Below, piece by piece: positions 57,597-64,000 of a stretch of 64,000 nt of DNA. A model generated the notes under the pieces. That model was not told where the DNA came from, made no database searches, and saw only the letters and a list, made by a program, of their open reading frames with translations. How positions within the stretch are numbered: position 1 is the first letter of the stretch; each line of letters opens with the position of its first letter. The translations under genes were made by a program, and so were the position numbers. Source of the stretch: DSYU01 sp963827605 (GTDB taxonomy: Bacteria; Chloroflexota; Anaerolineae; Anaerolineales; Anaerolineaceae); assembly GCA_963827605.1 (NCBI GenBank), contig CAWHBK010000002.1, forward strand, positions 1 through 64,000, read 5' to 3'.

Positions 57597-59335
57597 CGTT
57601 CCACCCCTTGCAGCGCCCGCGCCACGGCCAGTTGCAGCGCCTCGGCGGTCATGATCCCTTCCGGCAGCGGCCAGCCTTTGGCTTGCAGCGCCTCGGCCAC
57701 CTGGGCTGCCACGGGCGGTTCCATGCCGAAGCCGCGCAGGGTATCACGCTGCTCGAACACATCCGCGGTCGGGCCGCTGAGCACACTGCGCCCGCGGTAG
57801 AACACGGTCAGATCGCTGGCCAGGCGGGCCAGGTCGCCCATCTGGTGCGAAGACAGCACCACCGTCAGGCCCAGGTCGCGCATGCTCAGCAGCTTGTCCA
57901 GCAGGTCGCGGCGCGAGGCCGGGTCGAGACCCGCGGTGGGCTCATCCAGCAGCAGGATGGCCGGCTTTAACGCCAGAGTGGAAGCCAGCGCCACCTTGCG
58001 GCGCTCCCCGCCGCTGAGCGAATAGAGGGCGCGATCTTTGTAGGTTTCGAAATCCAGGCCTACCTGCTCCATTGCCCAGCGCACCCGCACGGCCAGCGGC
58101 TCTTCGATTTTGAGCAGGCGCGGGCCGTAAGCAATCTCATCCCCTACGAAGTGCTCGAAGAACTGCATCTCCGGGTTTTGAAAAACCAATCCCACCCTGC
58201 GCACCACCTGGCGGCGGTCGACATCCGGGTCATTCAGGTCGAACTCGGCCACCCGGATGCTGCCCTCCTGCGGCCGCAGCAGCCCATTCAGATGCTGCAT
58301 CAAGGTGGATTTGCCTGAGCCGGTCATGCCGATCAGCCCGCGAGCCTGGCCCTCTTCTACATGTAACGAGACACCTTCCAGCGCGCGCTGCGCCAGGGGC
58401 GTATCCAGCATATAGGTGTACCCCAGCTCACTCACCTCGATCAGCGCCCCCGGTACTTCCGCCTCGGGTGTGAACGGTTCCTCAGGGACCAACTGCGGCC
58501 TGGGAAAGTCGGGCAGCGCTGCCAGCAGCTGGTCTGGGGTGAGCAGGTCTTCAGGCAGCCCCGGGAACGAAGCGCGTACGGCCGCGGCGGCGCGCACGGC
58601 GGGCGGCAGATCCAGGCGCAGCGCGGTCAGGCGCTCCGGGTCGGCGAACACCTGGGCCGGGGGACCGTCCAGCACCACCCGCCCGCGGTTGAAGACCAGC
58701 ATGCGCTTCGCCAGGACCGCCTCTTCCATAAAGTGGGTGATCATCAAGATGGTCACGCCTTCGCGGTTCAAACGCTGCATCGATTCCAGCAGCCCGCGCC
58801 GGCCAGACGGGTCCAGCATGGTCGAAGCCTCATCAAAGACGATGCAGCGGGGGTGCAGCGCCAGCACGCCGGCCAGCGCCAGGCGCTGGGTCTGCCCGGC
58901 GGAGAGCAGGTGTGGAGAGCGCTGCCGCACCTCCCACAGCTCCACCTCGCGCAGCGCCGCTTCAACGCGCCGCTCGATCTCGGCGGCGGGCAGGGCCAGG
59001 TTTTCCGGCCCAAAGGCCACATCCTCCTCCACGGTGGTGGAGATAATCTGATCTTCGGGGAACTGGAAGACCATGCCCACAGCCGCGTGGATACGCCCGC
59101 CGTTTTCCAGCTGGCGCGTGTCCAGCCCGGCGATGCGCACGCGCCCCGCAGTCGGAATAAGCAGCGCGTCCACCAACCGCGCAAAGGTGCTCTTTCCCGA
59201 GCCGTTGGCGCCCACCACGGCTACAAATTCCCCTTCGGCAACGCTGAGCGTGACATCCTCCAGCGCGGGGATTTTTAAGCCTTCGGCGGTTTCGTATTCA
59301 AAAGAAACGTGATCAAAAACGATGAGCGGCCCCAT
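57593..59335 (-). CDS. ecfA: Fused ECF transporter ATPases (EcfA1-EcfA2)
   Basis: 580 residues with two ABC domains. Domain 1 (1-~245): Walker A VGANGSGKSTFARL, signature LLSAGQTQRLALAG (Ala for the usual Gly), Walker B CIVFDEASTMLD. Domain 2 (~295-580): Walker A GMTGSGKSTLMQHL, signature SLSGGERRKVALAS, Walker B ILLLDEPTAGLD with the D-loop and a switch His in VVLSSHQMGDLA. It powers vitamin uptake with EcfT and the S component. Domain 1 has Ser-Thr-Met-Leu after the Walker B Glu-Ala, a small departure from the D-E-P-T consensus. Confidence 0.9.
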   Translation of the reverse strand: MGPLIVFDHVSFEYETAEGLKIPALEDVTLSVAEGEFVAVVGANGSGKSTFARLVDALLIPTAGRVRIAGLDTRQLENGGRIHAAVGMVFQFPEDQIISTTVEEDVAFGPENLALPAAEIERRVEAALREVELWEVRQRSPHLLSAGQTQRLALAGVLALHPRCIVFDEASTMLDPSGRRGLLESMQRLNREGVTILMITHFMEEAVLAKRMLVFNRGRVVLDGPPAQVFADPERLTALRLDLPPAVRAAAAVRASFPGLPEDLLTPDQLLAALPDFPRPQLVPEEPFTPEAEVPGALIEVSELGYTYMLDTPLAQRALEGVSLHVEEGQARGLIGMTGSGKSTLMQHLNGLLRPQEGSIRVAEFDLNDPDVDRRQVVRRVGLVFQNPEMQFFEHFVGDEIAYGPRLLKIEEPLAVRVRWAMEQVGLDFETYKDRALYSLSGGERRKVALASTLALKPAILLLDEPTAGLDPASRRDLLDKLLSMRDLGLTVVLSSHQMGDLARLASDLTVFYRGRSVLSGPTADVFEQRDTLRGFGMEPPVAAQVAEALQAKGWPLPEGIMTAEALQLAVARALQGVER

Positions 59336-59450
59336 GTCTGAACGTTGATTTTAACATAGAAGCAGTTTTCGTTTTCCCACAGAAACCAGGAAACGGCTAA
59401 AATTGGGAGAACGAAAGAAAAATGTTCAAGATCGGTTATGGCTATTTAAC

Positions 59451-59553
59451 GCGAATAACGCGAATGAAGCGAATAACGAAAACGCTTAAAAAAGGATTTC
59501 TTATTCGCGTAATCCGTACCATTCGTGTCGCGCCCTGCGCCGCGCCCTGCGCG
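59451..59553. repeat. Short tandem repeats upstream of the UbiD gene
   Basis: Three 9-base units, gcgaataac/gcgaatgaa/gcgaataac (59451-59477). Further on, attcgcgtaatccgtaccattcg is partly inverse to them. Then a 12-base duplication, gcgccctgcgcc, at 59530-59541 and 59542-59553 (last base differs). The layout resembles the scattered intergenic repeats common in such genomes. Confidence 0.55.
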
Positions 59554-59589
59554 CATTCGCGATAAAGAACCGCAGTATAAAAGGTACCC

Positions 59590-60899
59590 ATGTCGCTTCG
59601 AGATTACCTCAAACGCCTTGAGGAGCGCGACCAGCTCCTGCACATCAGCCAACCGATTTCCAAAACGTACGAGATCGCCGGCGTGCTGAAGCAGATGGAG
59701 CCCCGGCCCGTGCTGTTTGAGCATGTCCACGAAACCGCTTTCCGCGTGGCCGGCAACCTGTTCTGCACCAAGGCCAGCTTCGCCGATTACTTCGGCATCC
59801 CGGTCAGCCAGATCATCCCCACCCTGACCCAGGCGATCGACGCGGCGCAGCCCGCCGGAGGTGGTCACCGCGGCTGCCTGCCAGGAGGTGGTCGAACTGG
59901 CCCCGGACCTGGACCCCCTGCCCATCCTGCGCCACTGCGACCAGGATGGCGGCAATTACATCAGCTCGGGGGTGATGATCGCCCGCCACCCCACACTACG
60001 GGCAGAACGTCGATTTTCACCGCTGATGCAGTTCTCCACCACCGAGATGGCGGTGCGGGTGGTGCGCTCGCGCCATTTCGACACCTTCCTGCGCGACCTG
60101 CAGCCAGGTGGACGTGGCCATTTGCATTGGCAACCCGCCCAACGTGCTGGCGGCGGCGGCCACTTCGGTCGAGATGGGCATCAATGAGCTGGAGATTGCC
60201 AACGCGCTGGAACCGCTGCAGGTGGTGCGCGCCAGCACGGTGGACGTGCTGGTCCCCGCCGAATGCGAATTTGTCATCGAAGGGCACGGTTTACCTGGAC
60301 CGCACCCACGCCGAAGGCCCGTTTGTCGACCTGACCGAGACCTACGATGTGATCCGCCAGGAGCCGGTCTTTGTGGTCAAGGCCATCACCCACCGCGCAG
60401 GATGCCATCTGGCATGCCCTGCTGCCCGGCGCGCTGGAGCACAAGCTGCTGATGGGCATGCCGCGCGAGCCAACCATCTTCCAGAAGGTCAACGAGGTGG
60501 TGCGCTGCCTGGATGTGCAACATCAACCCGGGCGGCTGCTCCTGGCTGCACGCCATCGTCCAGATCGACAAACAGGCCGAGGAGGATGGCAAAAAAGCCA
60601 TCCAGGCCGCCTTTGCCGGGCACCGCTCGTGCAAACACGTCTTCGTGGTCGACAGCGATATCGATATCTACAACCCGCTGGAAGTGGAATGGGCCATGGC
60701 GACCCGCTTCCAGGGCGACCGCGATCTGGTGGTGCTGGAGCGCGCGCCCGGCTCCAGCCTGGACCCCAGCGCCGAGCCCGGCACGCACGCCACCACCCGC
60801 GTGGGCTTCGACCTGACCAAACCGCTGGAAACGCACGGCAAATCCTTCAACAAGGCCCCCTTCCCGGTGGTGGATATGAAACGGTTTATTGAAGAATAA
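59590..60899 (+). CDS. UbiD-family decarboxylase, frameshifts
   Basis: About 437 residues after repair. It starts MSLRDYLKRLEERDQLLHIS. Family motifs: PVLFEHV, GGNYISSGVMIARHP, INELEIANAL, VPAECEFVIEG, AEGPFVDLTETYDV, KLLMGMPREPTIF and VVDSDIDIYNPLEVEWAMATR. The enzymes use prenylated FMN and the Glu/Arg/Glu cluster in these regions. Five or six single-base shifts lie between 59850 and 60520. Followed directly by aconitase-X genes. In archaea that trio makes isopentenyl phosphate through anhydromevalonate phosphate, so this gene is a candidate anhydromevalonate phosphate decarboxylase. Other UbiD roles (aromatic acids) remain possible. Confidence 0.83.
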
Positions 60900-60996
60900 C
60901 CGCAAAGACGCAAAGGAAGAGCAAAGTGTTGAAAACAATAAATACATTTTTTTCTTTGCACCCGCGCGACTACTGTCACGATGCGTCTTTGCGGTT
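60898..60996. repeat. 15-base inverted repeat flanking the UbiD-AcnX gap
   Basis: aaccgcaaagacgca (60898-60912) and its exact reverse complement (60982-60996) enclose 69 bases with a T-rich stretch. This resembles a small MITE-like repeat; the left arm overlaps the UbiD stop codon. Confidence 0.65.
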
Positions 60997-61020
60997 AATC
61001 TTTCATCATTTGGAGTTTTT

Positions 61021-62243
61021 ATGCAATTATCCCCTTTGCAACAAGCAATGCTGGCCGGGGAGCACGGGCCCGCCACGCGCAAGGCGATGGAAATCCTGAC
61101 TACGCTGGGCGACGATTTACGGCGCGGAGCGCATGGTGCCGGTGACCTCGGTGCAGATCGCCGGGGTGAGCTACGATAACCTGGGCGAGGCCGGGCTGCA
61201 CTTTCTGTCGGAAATGGCCGCGGGCGGCGGGCAGGCGCGCGTGCTGACCACGCTCAACCCGGCCGGGATGGATGTGGAAAACTGGCAGCGCTGGGCATCG
61301 ACCCCGAATTCGCCGCGCCAGCAGCAGCGCGTGATCGAGGCCTTTGCCCGCATGGGCGTGGTGACCACCTGCTCCTGCACGCCTTATCTGACCGGCAACG
61401 TGCCGCACTTACGGCGAACACATCGCCTGGGCCGAGAGCAGCGCGGTCTGCTATGCCAATTCCGTGCTGGGCGCGCGCACCAACCGCGAAGGCGGCCCCA
61501 GCGCCCTGGCCGCCGCCCTGACCGGTTTTACCCCGGCCTATGGCCTGCACCTGGACGAGAACCGCCGCCCCAGCATTGACCGTCCAGGTCGCAGGCGCAG
61601 CTGACCGAAACGCGTCGACTTTGGCGCGCTGGGCAAGGCTATCGGCGAGCGGCTGGAAACACGCGGCAAACAACGCCTGCCCTACATCACCGGGCTGGAC
61701 AATGCGCTAGCGCGACCACGCTGGAGAACTTGAAATCCTTCTGCGCCAGCCTGGCCACCTACGGCGGGCGCGGCCATGTTCCACATGCGCGGCATCACCC
61801 CGGAAGCCGCTCTGTTTACCCCACCCGCCGAGACGATCAGCATCACCCGCGCCGACCTGGACGCAGCCATCGCCGCCGATGATCTGACAGCCGAGCCAGG
61901 CGAAGTGGATTTCGTCAGCCTGGGCTGCCCGCACCTCTCGATCGCCGAGATCGCGCGCATCGCCGCGCTGCTGCAAAGGCAAGAAGGTGAAAAAGACCTT
62001 CTGGATCACCACCGCCCGCCCCACCAAACAGATCGCCGACCGGCTGGGCTATACGCAGATCGATCGAGGAAAGCGGCGCCATCTTTGCCGTGGATACCTG
62101 CTGCGTGGTGGCTCCCATCCGCGGGCGCTTCAACGCCCTGGCCACCGACAGCGCCAAGGCCTGTTATTACGCTTCGTCCAAGAATCAAGTTCAAGACCCG
62201 CATCCGCCCATTCGATGAAGTGGTCGCGGAGGCGCTGCGATGA
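61021..62243 (+). CDS. Aconitase X large (catalytic) subunit, frameshifts
   Basis: About 405 residues after repair. It starts MQLSPLQQAMLAGEHGPATRKAMEIL. Family motifs: MVPVTSVQIAGVSYDNLGEAGLHFL, TTLNPAGMDVENW, VTTCSCTPYLTGNVP with the cluster Cys residues, AWAESSAVCYANSVLGARTNREGGPSAL, and near the end KTFWITTARPTKQIADRLGY and TCCVVAPI. Shifts lie near 61110, 61310, 61420, 61590, 61710, 61770, 61980, 62065 and 62180. AcnX proteins are Fe-S or metal dehydratases; the archaeal type dehydrates mevalonate 5-phosphate. The stop overlaps the start of the small subunit (ATGA). Confidence 0.85.
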
Positions 62244-62658
62244 AACCAAACCCGGCGCGAAAATTATCGGGACGGAAAATCTATCCCGGGCAGGTCACCG
62301 GGCAGGCCCTGGTCACCCGCATGGGCATCTCGTTCTTTGGCGGCATCGACCCGGACACCGGCCGCGTCGTTGAAAAAGGCCACGAACTGGAAGGGCAGTC
62401 CATCGCCGGGAAGGTGCTGGTTTTTCCCTCCGGCAAAGGCTCCACGGTTGGCTCGTATACCCTCTACCGCCTGAAATAAACGGCAAAGCCCCGGCGGCGA
62501 TCGTCAACGCCGAGTGCGAAACGATCACCGCCGTGGGCTGCATCATCTCCGAGATCCCCTGCGTGGACCATATCGCTATCACCGAGATCCAGCCGGGAAT
62601 GAATCTGCGGGTGGACGGCGAGCAGGGTACGGTCGAACTTCTGTCAACCGGGGAATAG
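62240..62658 (+). CDS. Aconitase X small (swivel) subunit, one frameshift
   Basis: About 138 residues when one missing base near 62475 is allowed. GRKIYPGQVTGQALVTRMGISFFGGIDPDTG, SIAGKVLVFPSGKGSTVGSYTLY and CIISEIPCVDHIAI are typical of the swivel domain (DUF126), with the SGKGS loop that binds substrate phosphate or carboxylate. It completes the two-subunit AcnX encoded here. Its last 15 bases overlap the 3' end of the convergent sigma-like gene. Confidence 0.85.
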
Positions 62659-63141
62659 AGTCGTTTGGAGCTGAGGGGCAGCCGCCTGACTCAGAGTCAG
62701 GCGGGCTTGCGCCAACGTTTTGGCAACCTGCTTCCTGGAAATGCCCAAAACCTGGGCAGCTTCTTCGTAATCCAGTTCCAGCACATCCACCAGCGCCACG
62801 ACGAAACGCTCGCTTTCATCCAATTTCATCAGCTTCTCATAGGTCGCGTCCGGGTTCGCCATGCGAACAGGCAGCCGCCGGCCCGCCCGGTTCGGCATCA
62901 AGCTGAGCATACGCCGGCTGCATTCCAGCACCCCGCGCAGCACCTCAAAGCGGAACCGGTCGACCTGCAGCCGGGCCTGCTGGTAAAGCTGGTCGAAGGC
63001 AGCCTGGGTGGCTCGTTCGGCATGCCGCTCGTCACCGAGCAAGTAGTATGCCAGGGTATACGCGTCATCCTGTGTTTGCAGGGCCAGCCTGTTGAAGGTG
63101 GCTATTCGGGGTTCAACTGTCACAGACAAACCGTGCGCCAT
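62644..63141 (-). CDS. ECF sigma factor-like protein
   Basis: 165 residues. The C-terminal region 4 is clear: LDESERFVVALVDVLELDYEEAAQVLGISRKQVAKTLAQARLTL, a helix-turn-helix of ECF sigma type. The N-terminal part (DDAYTLAYYLLGDERHAERATQAAFDQLYQQA) matches the spacing of region 2, but the acidic -10 recognition residues are poorly kept. It could be a functional sigma factor or a DNA-binding derivative. No anti-sigma gene adjoins it. Confidence 0.75.
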   Translation of the reverse strand: MAHGLSVTVEPRIATFNRLALQTQDDAYTLAYYLLGDERHAERATQAAFDQLYQQARLQVDRFRFEVLRGVLECSRRMLSLMPNRAGRRLPVRMANPDATYEKLMKLDESERFVVALVDVLELDYEEAAQVLGISRKQVAKTLAQARLTLSQAAAPQLQTTLFPG

Positions 63142-63207
63142 TTTCCTGTCTCCGTTTCTGTCTTCGTTTACTATACCGGCCGAGCGTTACGACATCATTA
63201 CGGCTGT

Positions 63208-63268
63208 GTTACAAAACGGTAACATGGCATACAAAAAATATTGACTACCGTGGTAAACTAATTAAAAG
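63208..63268 (+). promoter_or_regulatory. Candidate operator and promoter in the sigma / membrane-protein divergent gap
   Basis: gttac (63208-63212) and gtaac (63219-63223) form an inverted repeat around aaaacg. TTGACT (63241-63246), 16 bases, TAAAAG (63263-63268) could drive the plus-strand gene that follows. Confidence 0.35.
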
Positions 63269-63341
63269 TTTATTTTCTGCCCAAAAAATGGACAGAAAAT
63301 CACTATTGGCTCGGGGGAAACGCACGAACGAGGAACCGCAA

Positions 63342-63908
63342 GTGGAAAACATGAATTGGCTCACCTTTATCGCGAGCATCATTGGCTCGCTGGCCTGGCC
63401 GATCACCGTTATCATCATCATCTTGATACTGTACCGCCCGCTGGTCAGCCTGTTCCCGATGGTGCAGCGCCTGCGCTTTCAAGGGATCGAGCTGGATTTC
63501 AACCGCCAGGTACACACCCTGGCCTTTGAAGCTCGCACCCTTTTACCACGCGCGCGGGGGATTCTGGACGCAGAATCAACGCTGCGCACGCAGTGGGTAG
63601 AATTAGCCAATTTCTCCCCGCGGGCAGTGGTTCTGGAAGCCTGGATCCTGCTGGAGAAAGCCGCTATTGAGGCCAGCCGGCGGCACGGGGTAAATTTAAA
63701 GACTGCCGAGCTGCATTCGCCGCTGATCTTAGGTCAGGGTCTCGAAGAAGCAGGCGTCTTTGAAGGCAATACATCGGTGATCTTTCACCAACTGCGCAAC
63801 CTGCGCAATGCCGCGGCGCATGCTTCGGAATTTGCCTTTTCGCCCGATTCCGCCATCGAATACGCTGACCTGGCCGCGCGCCTGACGGAGTATCTGCGCA
63901 AATCATAA
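63342..63908 (+). CDS. One-TM membrane protein with DUF4145-like C-terminal domain
   Basis: 188 residues from GTG 63342, chosen because GAGGA lies 7 bases upstream; ATG 63351 and ATG 63288 are in-frame alternatives. One TM helix (LAWPITVIIIILILYRPL) near the N-terminus is followed by a cytoplasmic helical domain: VVLEAWILLEKAAIEASRRHG and FHQLRNLRNAAAHASEFAFSPDSAIEYADLA. The R-N-L-R-N-x-x-A-H motif is a HEPN/DUF4145-like feature of proteins linked to conflict and RNA biology. Function unknown. Confidence 0.65.
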   Translation: MENMNWLTFIASIIGSLAWPITVIIIILILYRPLVSLFPMVQRLRFQGIELDFNRQVHTLAFEARTLLPRARGILDAESTLRTQWVELANFSPRAVVLEAWILLEKAAIEASRRHGVNLKTAELHSPLILGQGLEEAGVFEGNTSVIFHQLRNLRNAAAHASEFAFSPDSAIEYADLAARLTEYLRKS

Positions 63909-63929
63909 AAGACTTTTGATAACCCTCAA

Positions 63930-64000
63930 CTAACCTGCCGTTACCACCTGCCCCCAATAAGGCGGCACCAGCAGTTGGATGTGCTCGTTCTCGCGCAGGA
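63930..64000 (-). CDS. 3' end of an unidentified gene (partial)
   Basis: Only the last 22 codons are inside the window: LRENEHIQLLVPPYWGQVV and three more residues, then TAG at 63932-63930. The frame is open to the window edge. Too short to identify. Confidence 0.4.
   Translation of the reverse strand, partial: LRENEHIQLLVPPYWGQVVTAG

Noticed and set aside
1..64000. tRNA or rRNA genes
   Set aside because: I found no cloverleaf-like or ribosomal RNA segment by eye; a tRNA or rRNA scan would be decisive.

Overview
The window looks like a piece of an anaerobic Chloroflexota chromosome, most likely Anaerolineae-like. This is inferred from gene content and high-GC coding style; there is no rRNA or other phylogenetic marker in the window. 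Most of it is GC-rich, but the first ~4.7 kb is clearly AT-richer and looks acquired. Single-base indels, mostly insertions, break many genes (0.3-4.7, 5.5-10, 13-14, 33-35, 38-44, 50-53 and 60-62.6 kb). Other stretches (14.4-28, 28.5-33, 44.5-49 and 54-59.3 kb) are nearly clean. I treat most breaks in the GC-rich part as sequence error, not true pseudogenes.

Layout. 0.3-4.7 kb: remains of a type ISP-like restriction-modification gene and an EVE-domain gene with a nuclease-like C-terminus. 5.2-10 kb: a solute-binding protein without export signal, a patatin-like phospholipase and an S9 peptidase, then a cluster of strong hairpins. 10.3-14.4 kb: a secreted beta-propeller-like protein and a large polytopic membrane protein. 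14.4-20.8 kb: GH2 beta-mannosidase and an acetyltransferase (minus), facing a UroD-like protein, an acetyl-xylan-esterase-like hydrolase and a nitrilase-family amidase (plus). 20.9-28.3 kb: a run of three caspase-fold proteins (CHAT, secreted C14-like caspase, TPR-CHAT), ending in a tiny glycine-zipper membrane protein. 29.0 kb: hypoxanthine phosphoribosyltransferase.

29.7-35.2 kb (minus) is a complete membrane-bound Hyb-type [NiFe] hydrogenase operon, hybO-hybA-hybB-hybC-hybD. The large subunit has a single in-frame TGA exactly at the second cysteine of the L1 nickel-binding motif, followed by a hairpin that fits a bacterial SECIS element. It is therefore a candidate selenoprotein with selenocysteine at an unusual site. 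A GAF histidine kinase with a cysteine cluster and a NarL-type regulator are divergently transcribed from the operon (35.4-37.4 kb).

37.7-54.6 kb is a lipid-synthase locus related to the Pfa polyunsaturated/secondary-lipid synthases: PfaA-like (KS-AT-3xACP-KR-DH), PfaB-like (degenerate KS plus AT), a double FabA-like dehydratase (PfaC C-terminal half) and a PfaD-like enoyl reductase. It is followed by carboxyltransferase, biotin carboxylase and biotin carrier genes that would supply the malonyl-type extender. 54.6-59.3 kb: an atypical phosphofructokinase and an ECF vitamin transporter (S, T and fused A1-A2). 59.6-62.7 kb: UbiD-family decarboxylase plus aconitase-X large and small subunits, the gene set of the archaeal-type mevalonate pathway. 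The window ends with a sigma-like protein, a one-TM protein and the 3' end of an unidentified minus-strand gene.
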